Part shown: piece by piece, positions 17,880-27,700 of the stretch
Layout: every line of letters begins with the position of its first letter
Numbering within the stretch: the first letter of the stretch is position 1
From: Roseihalotalea indica
Lineage (GTDB): Bacteria; Bacteroidota; Bacteroidia; Cytophagales; Cyclobacteriaceae
Length of the DNA: 64,000 nt
Reading direction: 5' to 3'
NCBI RefSeq assembly: GCF_022458895.1
Contig: NZ_JAINFL010000019.1
Span: forward strand, 59,815-123,814
Notes under the pieces: model-generated
What the model saw: the letters and a program-made list of their open reading frames with translations, nothing else
Told to the model about the DNA's origin: nothing
The model's database searches: none
Translations under genes and position numbers: made by a program

Positions 17880-18851
17880 CTATTGTACAACCCCGATCTT
17901 GGTAAATTTCTCGATACGTTGCTGTATTCGGTCTTCCTCTGATAATGGTTGTAATGCCTGCAAGCTATCAAAAATATACTTTTTAATCGCCTGACTTTGC
18001 CATTTCAGATCAACATGGGCGCCTCCCAGCGGCTCTTCAATGATGCCATCTACCATTTGAAAGTGATGCATATCTTGTGCCGTAAGTTTTAGAGCTTCAG
18101 CTGCCTGTTCTTTAAACTCCCAGCTTCGCCAGAGAATAGACGAGCACGACTCCGGTGAAATTACCGAATACCAGGTGTTTTCCAGCATAAAAACCCGGTC
18201 GCCAATGGCAATTCCTAATGCCCCACCAGAGGCTCCTTCACCAATGATGATACAGATTACCGGCACTTTCAGCATAAACATTTCCCGTAGATTGCGAGCA
18301 ATGGCTTCACCCTGCCCTCGTTCTTCGGCCTCAATACCTGGAAAAGCACCAGGAGTGTCTATCAGGGCAACAATAGGTTTTTTAAACTTCTCGGCTAGTT
18401 TCATAAGGCGCAATGCTTTGCGATACCCTTCCGGGTTAGCCATACCAAAATTCCGCATCTGGCGTAGTTTAGTATTCCGTCCTTTTTGCTGCCCGAGTAG
18501 CATAAACGTTTGCCCATCAATCCGCCCAAATCCACCTACCATGGCGGGGTCATCCCGTACCGTACGATCGCCGTGCAGTTCAACAAAGTCGCTACAAAGC
18601 TCATAAATATAATCCAGTGTGTAGGGCCGGTCGGCATGGCGAGATAGTTGCACTCGCTGCCAGCGGGTAAGGTTAGCGTAGGTTTCCTGTTTAAGCCGAT
18701 AAATCTTTTCTTCTAATGTTTTTATCGCTTCGCTTACATCCACACCGCTTTCTTCAGCCATTCGTTTCATGTCAGACAGTTTATTTTCCAACTCAACGAT
18801 AGGCTTTTCAAATTCTAACAATGTGGTTTTAGACGTATCTTCGGTTGCCAT
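17880..18851 (-). CDS. accA: Acetyl-CoA carboxylase carboxyltransferase, alpha subunit
   Basis: 323 residues from the ATG at 18851, close to the E. coli length (319). The frame opens 17 codons earlier, but a consensus promoter overlaps that extension, so the inner start is right. Signatures: the N-terminal coiled helix pair ([18 protein letters not shown]), DRPYTLDYI, the GGFGRIDGQ strand, and [17 protein letters not shown], which builds the acyl-CoA oxyanion site. It transfers carboxyl from biotin to acetyl-CoA, with AccD (not in the window). It is followed by lipid genes on the same strand. Confidence 0.97.
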   Translation of the reverse strand: MATEDTSKTTLLEFEKPIVELENKLSDMKRMAEESGVDVSEAIKTLEEKIYRLKQETYANLTRWQRVQLSRHADRPYTLDYIYELCSDFVELHGDRTVRDDPAMVGGFGRIDGQTFMLLGQQKGRNTKLRQMRNFGMANPEGYRKALRLMKLAEKFKKPIVALIDTPGAFPGIEAEERGQGEAIARNLREMFMLKVPVICIIIGEGASGGALGIAIGDRVFMLENTWYSVISPESCSSILWRSWEFKEQAAEALKLTAQDMHHFQMVDGIIEEPLGGAHVDLKWQSQAIKKYIFDSLQALQPLSEEDRIQQRIEKFTKIGVVQ

Positions 18852-18871
18852 AGAATGTTCATTTACAGGGC

Positions 18872-18902
18872 CAAAGCTATAACTAATACCGTATTTTACC
18901 AA
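18872..18902 (-). promoter_or_regulatory. accA promoter (TTG-N20-TAGCTTTG)
   Basis: On the minus strand TTG (complement of 18900-18902) is followed after 20 bases by TAGCTTTG (complement of 18872-18879), a full match to the Bacteroidota consensus. Transcription should begin near 18865, about 14 bases before the chosen accA start, and this rules out the longer reading frame. Confidence 0.7.
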
Positions 18903-18962
18903 CTATCGCAAAGGTTGTGTGTTATGATATCAAAGGAATGTTTAAAAAACTGAACAGGTTAG

Positions 18963-18993
18963 TTGGAAATAAGAACAGAAGGTTTCATATTTG
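18963..18993 (+). promoter_or_regulatory. tRNA-Asp promoter (TTG-N20-CATATTTG)
   Basis: TTG at 18963-18965 and CATATTTG at 18986-18993 (one base off TAnnTTTG) are 20 bases apart. The tRNA begins 17 bases after the -7 element, a sensible distance. Confidence 0.6.
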
Positions 18994-19009
18994 CATTCCC
19001 AATTTAACT

Positions 19010-19086
19010 GGTCCGGTAGTTCAGTTGGTTAGAATGCCTGCCTGTCACGCAGGAGGCCGCGGGTTCGAGTCCCGTCCGGACCGCCA
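19010..19086 (+). tRNA. tRNA-Asp (GTC)
   Basis: Complete cloverleaf. Acceptor stem GGTCCGG pairs with CCGGACC (19076-19082), discriminator G at 19083, encoded CCA at 19084-19086. The anticodon arm is CCTGC-CTGTCAC-GCAGG with anticodon GTC. D arm and T arm (GGGTTCGAGTCCC) are standard. Confidence 0.97.
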
Positions 19087-19097
19087 GATTAAATTGT

Positions 19098-19132
19098 AAA
19101 AGCCTGTAAGTCAATCACTTACGGGCTTTTTT
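19098..19132 (+). terminator. Intrinsic terminator after tRNA-Asp
   Basis: A 12-13-bp stem (19098-19110 with 19118-19130, one G-U) with a 7-base loop, followed by a T run to 19132. It separates tRNA-Asp from tRNA-Thr. Confidence 0.85.
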
Positions 19133-19161
19133 GGTTTTGCTATGAGCTATATCTAAGTTTA
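19131..19161 (+). promoter_or_regulatory. Probable tRNA-Thr promoter (TTG-N20-TAAGTTTA)
   Basis: TTG at 19131-19133, within the T run of the preceding terminator, and TAAGTTTA at 19154-19161 (one base off consensus) are 20 bases apart. The tRNA starts 28 bases later. Confidence 0.4.
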
Positions 19162-19188
19162 CTTATCTTATATGGATCATCGTCAATA

Positions 19189-19261
19189 GCCTCTTTAGCT
19201 CAGTTGGTAGAGCGACGCTCTCGTAAAGCGTAGGTCGCCGGTTCAAGTCCGGTGAGAGGCT
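19189..19261 (+). tRNA. tRNA-Thr (CGT)
   Basis: Acceptor stem GCCTCTT pairs with GAGAGGC (19254-19260, one G-U), discriminator T at 19261. CCA is not encoded, unlike the neighbouring tRNA-Asp. The anticodon arm is ACGCT-CTCGTAA-AGCGT with anticodon CGT. T arm is CCGGTTCAAGTCCGG. A decayed rhuM-like gene begins about 40 bases downstream. Confidence 0.95.
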
Positions 19262-19300
19262 CATCTCCCTTCCCACATGAGACTAATAATCCCTTATTTT

Positions 19301-19547
19301 GCGCACATCAATAATTTTTTTAGAGAGGCGAGTTAAATCGGGAGGTATTTTTCTGGAAATTCCGGACAGTTCAAACGGAAGGAGATCGGACCGTAAGCCG
19401 TGAGAAAAAGCATTTTAATCTGGATGTAGTGATTTCGGTGGGTATCGCGTAAAATTGCAGCGAGGTACTCAGTTTCACATTTGGGTTACCCAAAGGTTGA
19501 GAGACTACCTGATACAGCGCTATGCCATCAACGAAAGCCGCCAGTAA
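19301..19547 (+). pseudogene. rhuM-like gene remnant, frameshifted
   Basis: Three successive plus-strand frames together read as the conserved core of RhuM (virulence RhuM/Fic-associated DNA-binding family). HINNFFRE lies at 19304-19327. GELNREVFFWKFRTVQTEG with the following VSRE and FNLDVVISVG lies at 19327-19440. GYRVKLQRGTQFHIW with the following VTQRLRDYLIQRYAINE lies at 19440-19544, then a stop. The frame changes near 19327 and 19440, and both ends of the normal protein of about 330 residues are missing. RhuM genes are typical accessory cargo of genomic islands, so this is likely what remains of an insertion beside the tRNA-Thr. Confidence 0.7.
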
Positions 19548-19657
19548 AAGGCAAGAAATGGAAACGGTCAGGTAACTCATAATTAGCATCCTCAACCGGA
19601 AGGCGGGGCAACTATAAATTCCGTGGAAAAAATGGAAGATCGAAATACTAATAAAAA

Positions 19658-22600
19658 CTATCTTATATAGATCACTTTTTTGCTCACGGTGAATGCTTTG
19701 CCCTGGATAAATAGTGTGTATACTCCCTGAGGAATGATAGGAAGCTCTAGGGTATTCGTTTGAGGTGAAGAAAAAACGACTTTCCCATATTGATCTAATA
19801 GCAATATCTGGTCTACAGAGTATGCATGAGGAATATCAATCGTTAGTATGCCTGACGTTGGATTGGGGCCTATATGAATAAGAGATTTCACTTTTTCGTC
19901 AATGCCTAAAACAACTGGTTCAATCTCCGCCCTCTTGTAATAAATAGTAAAGGTCTCAGCCGCCTGATTACCATTGCTGGCAATATCAAAAGCCATCTCA
20001 GCAGGTATATTCAGGGAGACCAAGCCACGATCTAAGGGCTTTATTTCTGTTGTAAAAGATGTACTATCAGCTGTCTGCAATTCATTTAGTGTTGCATTCT
20101 GAACAATAATGTCGGATACTGTAAAGTCCTGAACGACCTCACTGAATATAATGTCTACCAGGAAACTGCTGCTGACTGAATCAGTCATCTCAGAAACAAA
20201 CTGCACGGAAGGGTTAGCTTCATCTTTGTCAAGGATGTACACTTCTACCAACGTGGGTTCAGCTGTGTAGATCCCATCATTTACTGTCACGGTAAGCATG
20301 TAAACTGCCTGACCTTCAAAGTCTACGGGTTGGGTAAGTGAAAGCTCACCCGTGTGGTTGTTGAGCGTGAATACATCTGATTCATTACCCGACGTAATAC
20401 TCCAATTTTGTAACGTTCCGATGGTTTCTTCTGCGGTGAGCGTCCCAATGATAACTCCTCTCTCTTCATTTTCGTCAACGTTAAAACGCTGATAAGGGGC
20501 GATAATGGGCGCGTATGCATCATAAAACCTTGATAACAAATCCGAAGCATGATTTCCATTACCAGAAATATCATAGGCGACATCCGCTGGAATAGAAATA
20601 TTCATTTGGCCTTCCTTTAGTCCTACTACTTCAGCGACGAAAACAGTGCTATCCGAAGTGTGCAGGCTTTCTATCTTGCTATTTTCTACCGTGATATCGG
20701 AGGCTTCAAACTTCTGAATTACGTCGCTAAAAGTAATTGTGACAATGAAAACACCACCGAGCGTGTCACTGGCTTGAGAGTTTATTTTCACAGTAGGCGA
20801 AGTCACATCATAAAATAATGATATGGATACATTATCAACGTTAGGATTTCCAGCTACATCAGATAAGCTGTTTGTAGAAATAAAGCAATCGACTTTACCC
20901 TCATCTAATGCCACTACTTCAGCAATAAAAGTAATACTATCCGAAGTAGTTAACTGATGCACCACTCCATTGTGAACATTTATATCTTCCTTAGAAAAGC
21001 CTGTTACAGGTTCTGTCATTTTTATGCTTAGAATCGTGTTAGCATCGGAAAAGAACAGTTTAGAAGCTATCAGGTCTATCTGCGGTGCAATTGTATCACT
21101 GTACCAAAAGCTATCCTTCGTTTCCAAAGCAGCGTTCGAGGCTTTGTCTTTTACTACGCCTTCCTTGAGTATAACAGTTGTTTGTCCATGATAAGGTTGA
21201 ATATGGGTAATAAAACCTGTGGAGTCTATGCGTTCTACTGAGGTGAGTCTTCCGTTAATCACCTCAATCATGGTAGAGTCTAATTGATGGATGGACTCAT
21301 CGGAAGACCAGTATACTGCAGCATGTTGGTTATCACTGGAATCTACCAAAAAGGTGGATTTTTGTACTATAGGTCGTTTTCCGTCAATTTTAAGAGTTTT
21401 ATTTCCTTTCAAAGAGCGTATTCGTCCAGGTGAAGGCAGTAACTTACTAGCTTCAACGGAGTCTTTTCCCAGTAACTCACCTTTTAGAGCAAAAATGCCA
21501 TTGTACCCTAAATCAGCCGCATGGTGTCCTTCTTGTACCGTATATTTAAAGGCTAAAGTGGTGCTGCCAGAACCGTCTTGATAATAAGCTGATGCTTTTC
21601 CTTTATCTAGGTATAAGCTGATAGTAGGATTACTTTCTATATAAACTGCACTATCATAATGCACATTGATGGTGATATCCTGTCCAATGCCGTACCATCC
21701 GTCTTCCTGAAGGCTACTAACTTTTTCTACCCAAGGGCCATAGCGATTGAATATATAAGCTGAACCAGCCCGGTAGCCTACTTTATTAGCATCATGGGGG
21801 GCACCGATTACAAAGTCAGTGCCTGAAACACCAACTGAATGGCCAAACATATCACCATTAGTAGGACGCGTAGCTGAGAGTGTTTCAATTAAATGCCAAT
21901 CGGCACCATTACGAGTATAAACAAATGCCTCGCCTGGTTGACGCTGATCGGGATCATTGGAGAATCCACCATTTGCTCCCACAATGAGCAGGTCATTATC
22001 AACATCTACTTCTGATCCAAAAAAGCCGCTAGCTTTTAGAGTAGGAGCTTTTAAGACATAAGGTTCAGTCTGCCATTCACCATTTACCTTACGATAGATA
22101 AATACTGTGCCTGCTCCCCAGGTTTTTTCGCGAATATCGTACGGCCAGCCAATGACTGCGATATCTTTGGATAGGCTAACAGATAAGTGGAATGCTTTAG
22201 CAAGCGCATGAGCAACTTCAATAGTAGGTAATTGAAATATAATAGGATTGTCAATGCTCCATTGACCGTTTCTCTTTTCAAATAAATAAGCCTTATTCTT
22301 TAGGGGCTGAGATACCAATACGCCATTTCCATTACAGTCTAGGGTCTCTCCAATGAAGTTATTCTCTATATCAGAGGATTCATGCAAACGAAGATCTTCG
22401 GTCTTGCTGACCCAGCCTTGCTTCATTTTTTCAAAGATGTAAACTTCACCACTTGATTGGGTATCTCTAAACTTAGTACCTACTACGGCAAATGAATCTG
22501 TTAAGTCTACTGCATATCCAAATCTATCGGAGGTATTAGATGCTATAAACCTCGCTGTTTCGTTCATATCTTGCCAGCCAGTTGCTGGTTTTTCGAATAG

Positions 22601-24247
22601 GTAAGCGGCCCCCACATTATTTCTCCGCTCACCATCATTCCTCTCATCATCGTATAGTGGCGCCCCGACGATAATGCAGTCTTGGTATATGTTAACAGCG
22701 GTGCCAAATAAATCCTGAGCATTTCCCTTTTCAGCAGTAAGCTTTGCTACTTTATGCCAGTAGCCATTCACCTTTTCATACACATAAGCCGCGCCATAGT
22801 TATTATCTTGAGGTGCTCCTATGACCATGGTGTTCTCATAAATTGCTGCATCTTCTCCGAAAGTGTAATGCGAGGCATTTTCTTCACGAGGTGTTTCCCA
22901 TCGGGTCATATCATCTTTTTTCCATTCTCCTTCTGATCTAATCACTTGAAATGCTGATCCGGCGGCTATTGCGGAGCGGTTATCTTGTGGTGCACCGATA
23001 AGAATGGTATCGCCCAATGAAAGGACTGATTGCCCAAAATAAGATTCTCTCACTTTGGTAAACCTAATTCGGAAGTCTTCGGAGGCATCCTGCCAACCTG
23101 CCGAGGGTTTCGTATATACATATACGCCTCCTGACGGGTCTTGTGAATGATTGTAGTAGCTCATTGGTATACCGAGCAGGGCGTAGCCATCTCCCAAGCT
23201 AACGGAATATTCTGATGCATTTCCTCCTGGTGCATCTGTTTTAAGTGTAGCAATAGGGTGGTTATTCCATCCAGAAGAGCCTTTTTGAAATAAATACGCA
23301 TAACCAAATCCTTCTTCTTTTGCGTTAGATGCTCGGCCGCCAGCTAACAATAGATCACCCCGAATAGAGATACCTCTTCCAAGTTCTGCATTATTTGTTG
23401 TATCGGATAGGTAGAGCACCGTAGATTCTGTTGCATCCTTCCATCCATCTTTTGGTTTATTAAAAATGAATATAGCCCCATCATTAAAATCATTCAGATC
23501 GTGATCAGGGGCACTAATAGCAATATAATTGTCACCAAAACCAATTGAATGGCCAAACTCTGTTGAACAACCATTTATACAGGGATCTTGCGGTTTTCCG
23601 TATTCTACATAACATTGAGTTGAGCAAGGGCTTTGAGAAACTTTTAGCGTCCCTTTGAGGATCATCTTTTGTTGGCTTTGAGATTTTTGATAAACATATA
23701 CAACACCTGAGTGATCCTTCTGATATTTTCCTGGCTGACCTACTGCAACAGTATTTTCTTTAACGGCAACAGCATCACCAAACATCCCTGATGTTACAGG
23801 GTCAGGCGAAGTCAGTTTTTCGAATTCATAAGGATCTTTCCAACCATCTTTGCCTTTCACAAAAATATAAGTCGCACCACCATACCAGACATCCGCTTTT
23901 TCGCCCGGTGCACCGATTACAACAATGTTATCATCGATTGCTACCGAGTTGCCAAACTTTTTATCCTCTGAAGGGTCTGAAGGAGTAAGTTTTTTCACTA
24001 ATTCATAAGCACCATTCACTCGCTGGTAGATATAAGCTGCTCCTGAGTTAAGCTCACCGGTGTCTTCGTGTGGCGCTCCCACAACCACAAAATTACCATT
24101 GGCATCAGTGGCCATTGCGCTACCAAATAGGTCTTCGGTCGCATACTGAATCTCGGGTATACCTTGTTTTTGTACTTTCCACTGTTGTGCGTATGCCGAA
24201 AGCGAAAGAACAATGCAGATAGCTAGTAAAGAGGTAAACCTATTCAT
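19658..24247 (-). CDS. Large secreted FG-GAP / Ig-like / cadherin protein with T9SS C-terminal signal
   Basis: 1529 residues. Signal peptide about 1-20. Residues 25-800 hold about a dozen degenerate FG-GAP (integrin-alpha-like) repeats with the recurring pattern FGxxVxxxxxxxxIGAPxD, enough for two beta-propellers. Then a beta-rich region (800-1050), two tandem Ig-like domains (about 1055-1240) that share the pattern of a DIxVxN strand followed by a TSDSxxFxAEV strand, a cadherin domain (about 1250-1345), a third Ig-like copy, and a type IX secretion C-terminal domain (1450-1529; GPNPTSGILTIDIP and a closing QGVYTLFI strand). It is exported through the outer membrane and probably acts in adhesion. 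It stands alone. Confidence 0.88.
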   Translation of the reverse strand: MNRFTSLLAICIVLSLSAYAQQWKVQKQGIPEIQYATEDLFGSAMATDANGNFVVVGAPHEDTGELNSGAAYIYQRVNGAYELVKKLTPSDPSEDKKFGNSVAIDDNIVVIGAPGEKADVWYGGATYIFVKGKDGWKDPYEFEKLTSPDPVTSGMFGDAVAVKENTVAVGQPGKYQKDHSGVVYVYQKSQSQQKMILKGTLKVSQSPCSTQCYVEYGKPQDPCINGCSTEFGHSIGFGDNYIAISAPDHDLNDFNDGAIFIFNKPKDGWKDATESTVLYLSDTTNNAELGRGISIRGDLLLAGGRASNAKEEGFGYAYLFQKGSSGWNNHPIATLKTDAPGGNASEYSVSLGDGYALLGIPMSYYNHSQDPSGGVYVYTKPSAGWQDASEDFRIRFTKVRESYFGQSVLSLGDTILIGAPQDNRSAIAAGSAFQVIRSEGEWKKDDMTRWETPREENASHYTFGEDAAIYENTMVIGAPQDNNYGAAYVYEKVNGYWHKVAKLTAEKGNAQDLFGTAVNIYQDCIIVGAPLYDDERNDGERRNNVGAAYLFEKPATGWQDMNETARFIASNTSDRFGYAVDLTDSFAVVGTKFRDTQSSGEVYIFEKMKQGWVSKTEDLRLHESSDIENNFIGETLDCNGNGVLVSQPLKNKAYLFEKRNGQWSIDNPIIFQLPTIEVAHALAKAFHLSVSLSKDIAVIGWPYDIREKTWGAGTVFIYRKVNGEWQTEPYVLKAPTLKASGFFGSEVDVDNDLLIVGANGGFSNDPDQRQPGEAFVYTRNGADWHLIETLSATRPTNGDMFGHSVGVSGTDFVIGAPHDANKVGYRAGSAYIFNRYGPWVEKVSSLQEDGWYGIGQDITINVHYDSAVYIESNPTISLYLDKGKASAYYQDGSGSTTLAFKYTVQEGHHAADLGYNGIFALKGELLGKDSVEASKLLPSPGRIRSLKGNKTLKIDGKRPIVQKSTFLVDSSDNQHAAVYWSSDESIHQLDSTMIEVINGRLTSVERIDSTGFITHIQPYHGQTTVILKEGVVKDKASNAALETKDSFWYSDTIAPQIDLIASKLFFSDANTILSIKMTEPVTGFSKEDINVHNGVVHQLTTSDSITFIAEVVALDEGKVDCFISTNSLSDVAGNPNVDNVSISLFYDVTSPTVKINSQASDTLGGVFIVTITFSDVIQKFEASDITVENSKIESLHTSDSTVFVAEVVGLKEGQMNISIPADVAYDISGNGNHASDLLSRFYDAYAPIIAPYQRFNVDENEERGVIIGTLTAEETIGTLQNWSITSGNESDVFTLNNHTGELSLTQPVDFEGQAVYMLTVTVNDGIYTAEPTLVEVYILDKDEANPSVQFVSEMTDSVSSSFLVDIIFSEVVQDFTVSDIIVQNATLNELQTADSTSFTTEIKPLDRGLVSLNIPAEMAFDIASNGNQAAETFTIYYKRAEIEPVVLGIDEKVKSLIHIGPNPTSGILTIDIPHAYSVDQILLLDQYGKVVFSSPQTNTLELPIIPQGVYTLFIQGKAFTVSKKVIYIR

Positions 24248-24714
24248 TTATCACTTTTTATTACAAAAGTAATAAATTATATAATTTTATAAGATATATA
24301 TTGTAATAAATTTAATTTATATCCTTTTAGTATAAATTAATTTAATAAGTTACTATGGTATTTTGCTGCCATTGTTATTACGCCCAATAAAATTCAATAT
24401 GTAAAAATGCGGTAGCTATCAAGATGAATATAAAAACTTCTGCTGGGGGAATTTGGAACGTGAGTTTCATACAATACTCATTGTAGGTCACTGATAGGCA
24501 GTAATATTACAAATCTGGTGAGAAACTCATTTTCAATACTAGGGTAAAGAACTTATGGGTTGCTTGAGCTTTTACATCACAAAAGGAATAAAGGCACATG
24601 ATGAAAAAAACGATGCTCTGGTGAGCACCGGCTTTCATCTACAACTCCATATTTATGAGGTATTTTTATCCAATTATGGTATAAAACGAAATTATAATTT
24701 GGTTATACTTAGGC
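24248..24714. other. Intergenic region with terminator and AT-rich promoter zone
   Basis: 467 bases without a plausible gene. Next to the FG-GAP gene lie TACTTTTG on the minus strand (24264-24271, matching the -7 consensus) and a 7-bp inverted repeat around it (24259-24276). Further right, 24461-24468 pairs with 24522-24529 over 8 bp with a smaller hairpin inside (24470-24483). The terminator of the BNR gene is at 24604-24629. Confidence 0.5.
24604..24629 (-). terminator. Intrinsic terminator of the BNR-repeat gene
   Basis: On the minus strand a 7-bp stem (24623-24629 with 24612-24618, one G-U) with a 4-base loop is followed by G and seven T (complement of 24604-24610). It lies 86 bases after the stop codon. 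Confidence 0.7.
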
Positions 24715-27700
24715 TTACTCTATGCTTACCATAAGGGGGCCAATTTCATTGTCCTGTAGCATTTTTAATAGCTCTTCCATAGGGCCATTCAGGAGAGTTG
24801 CCCATTCATCCTGAACTGATTCCCAGCGACTGTGTAATGCTTGAAAGACTTCTTCATGCTGGTCGGCCGGGCGGAAATCAGCGGTGGATACGGCTGATGA
24901 TAAATACGATAATTTCTTCATTAGCTTGCCGGGAAAGCGCACGCCATCCTGCCCGGTGCCCGTGGTCTTAAGCTGGATCATTTCATTCTCAATTTCCAAG
25001 ATCATACTGTCAACCGCCAGAAGTTTTTCCTGAACGTCTTTTCGGCCTTCGGAAAGCAGAGGCTTTAAGTCCAGTAACTGCCGGCGAATCTGTTCGGCTT
25101 TATTAATTGTAACCGAAATATCCTCAAAATCGGCTTTGATTTTGGTTAATAGTGCGGTCTGTAATTGAATGTCTTCTAACGTTCCTTCCGAGTTTGGGTC
25201 TTTGAGCACATTGATTGTTTGGGTTTGCACTTCGTTGCCTACCGCCAGATGCACCTGATAAGTACCGGGAAGCACTAGATTAGATATTGGCGATATGGGA
25301 GCTTCTCGAGTGCGGTTATCATCCATCGGGTACCACTCGGCATACCGGGGCTTGGTGCGCATGACTAACTCAGTGGTTGGGTCATCCTTGAAGTCCCACC
25401 ATACGCGGTTAAACCCGGCTTTTCCTTCGTGCTTGAGCGTTCGCACGGTGTCACCTTTCGGGGTGGTGAAAACCAGCGAGATGCTGTCTTTCATGGTTGC
25501 CGCCATCGTATCCGACAGCCAGTAGTGCAGTGATGCTCCAAACGGAGGATCGGTGCCAAAAGAAGGTTCTTCGAAAAATTGCATAATGACCGTGGCGGGC
25601 TGAAAACGATATGCATCTTTAGGAGCAAACAGATGAACATCCGATGTGGCTACTTCTTCATTAAATTGCTGTAAGGGGGTAAGGTCATCCAGAATCCAGA
25701 TGCCTCGCCCGTAGGTTCCCACGACTAAGTCATTGAAATGCTCGGGAATATCCATCCAGTACATAGGGCTGGCCGGAAGGTTGGTCATCAGGGATTGCCA
25801 GGTGTCGCCATTGTCGTAAGACAGATATAATGCGTTTTCGGTACCGAGGTAGAGCATACCGGCACGAAATGGGTCTTCTTTAATCATGCGGCAGTAGCTG
25901 AGCTTGGAGTCTTCAATGCCACTAGTAATCTTCTGCCAGGATTTTCCGTAGTTGCTGGTGCGGTACACATAAGGGGCAAAATCACCCATCTCGTGAGCAT
26001 CCACTGTCATGTACGCGGTGCCTTCTTCGTGAGTAGATGCTTCAACGTTTCGTACGGCTCCGTATTCGGGCATGTCCGGTACGTTATCCGTCAGGTTCTC
26101 CCAGTTATCACCGTCATCCTGACTGATATGGATCAGGCCATCGTTGGTTCCGGCCCAGAACAATCCTTCTTTCAGGGGAGATTCTTCAAAGGCATAAATC
26201 ACATTGGCATATTCTACCCCAATATTGTCTCCGGTAAGTCCGCCGGAAAACTGTTGCTTGGTGGTGTCATCTAAAGTCAGGTCCGGACTGATGACTTCCC
26301 AGGACTGTCCACCGTTTTGGGTGCGATGCACTACCTGACTGGCTACATATACTTTGTTGTGGTCATGCGACGATACCAACAGCGGGAACGTCCATTGAAA
26401 GCGGTATTTTACCTCGGCAGCCGGGCTTCCACCTGTGTTCTCCGGCCACACCTCCACCTGCCGAAACTGTCGGCTATTCTCGTTGTAGCGAACCACCACT
26501 CCTCCCAAAGCACCGGAACCGGAAGCACTGGACCAAACAATATCCGAGTCGGTAGGGTCGGGGGTGGCAAAGCCGCTTTCGCCTCCGCCGATGTCGTGCC
26601 ACATGCCGGTAGGAATGAAGGTTCCGCGGAAGCTCTGGGTAAGACTGCGACTAGGACCTTTCATGGATGGGCCATCCTGACGGTTAGTCAGCACGTTGTA
26701 GGGAATTTCATTGTCGGTAGTTACATGGTATAGTTGAGCAATGGGCAACTGTACGCGAAACCATGATTTTCCTCGGTTCTGGCTAATAGCAAGCCCGCCA
26801 TCACCCACTACAATCTGCCGGTCGCCATTCGTAGGGTCAATCCACATTTCATGATGATCCCAGTTGGGAGCATCCTCGCGTTCTGCCGCAGTGGCGGTCA
26901 CTCCTCCATCGATACTAGTAAAATAGCTGGCGGCCATAAAGTAAATCTCATTAGGATTATCAGGCGATGCTTTACAGCGGGTATAGTAAGCACCTCTTCC
27001 GCTCAGGTCACGGTTGGAGTTAACCAGCTTGAAAGAATTGCCCCGGTCTTCTGATCGCCACAGTTCGCCGCTATTAGTAGGTTCGCCATTTAGTGGCACC
27101 CCATCGCCGGTTTCAATCAAGGCGTATAACCGACCCGGTTGAGCGGCGGTCATGCTGAGGGCTATCTTACCTACCGGGCCTTCCGGGAGGCCATCACCTT
27201 CCAGCTTTTCCCAGGTTGCCCCGGCATCAATTGAACGGTAAATGCCGCTTCCCGGTCCTCCACTGGTGCGGCTCCAGGGGCGAATCTCCAATTGCCACAT
27301 CCCGGCAAACAAAACTCGGGGATTATGAGGGTCCATAACCAGATCAGAGGCTCCTGTGCTATCATTCACTTGTAATACATGCTCCCAGGTTTTTCCTCCA
27401 TCCGTAGTTTTGAAAATACCTCTTTCCTGCTGAGGAGTATACGCATGCCCTAAAGCGGCTACGTAGACTATATCGGGGTTTTCGGGATGCACGATCACCC
27501 GGCTGATACGCCCGGTTTCTTCCAGGCCAATATGCTCCCAGTGATCACCACCATCCACGGATTTCCATACGCCATTTCCGATGGAGACGTTGGAACGTAT
27601 GAAAGATTCGCCAGTACCGGCATAGATAATTTCCGGATCTGATTCTGCGAGGGCTAGTGCCCCGATAGAGTGTACAGGTTGATCGTCCAGGACAGGGTCC

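Noticed and set aside
18917..19099. A 60-codon plus-strand frame across tRNA-Asp
   Set aside because: It reads through the tRNA and its promoter; the RNA gene explains the sequence.
19371..19595. A 74-codon minus-strand frame between tRNA-Thr and the FG-GAP gene
   Set aside because: It is antisense to the RhuM-like remnant and has no family resemblance, so it is a shadow of the decayed gene.
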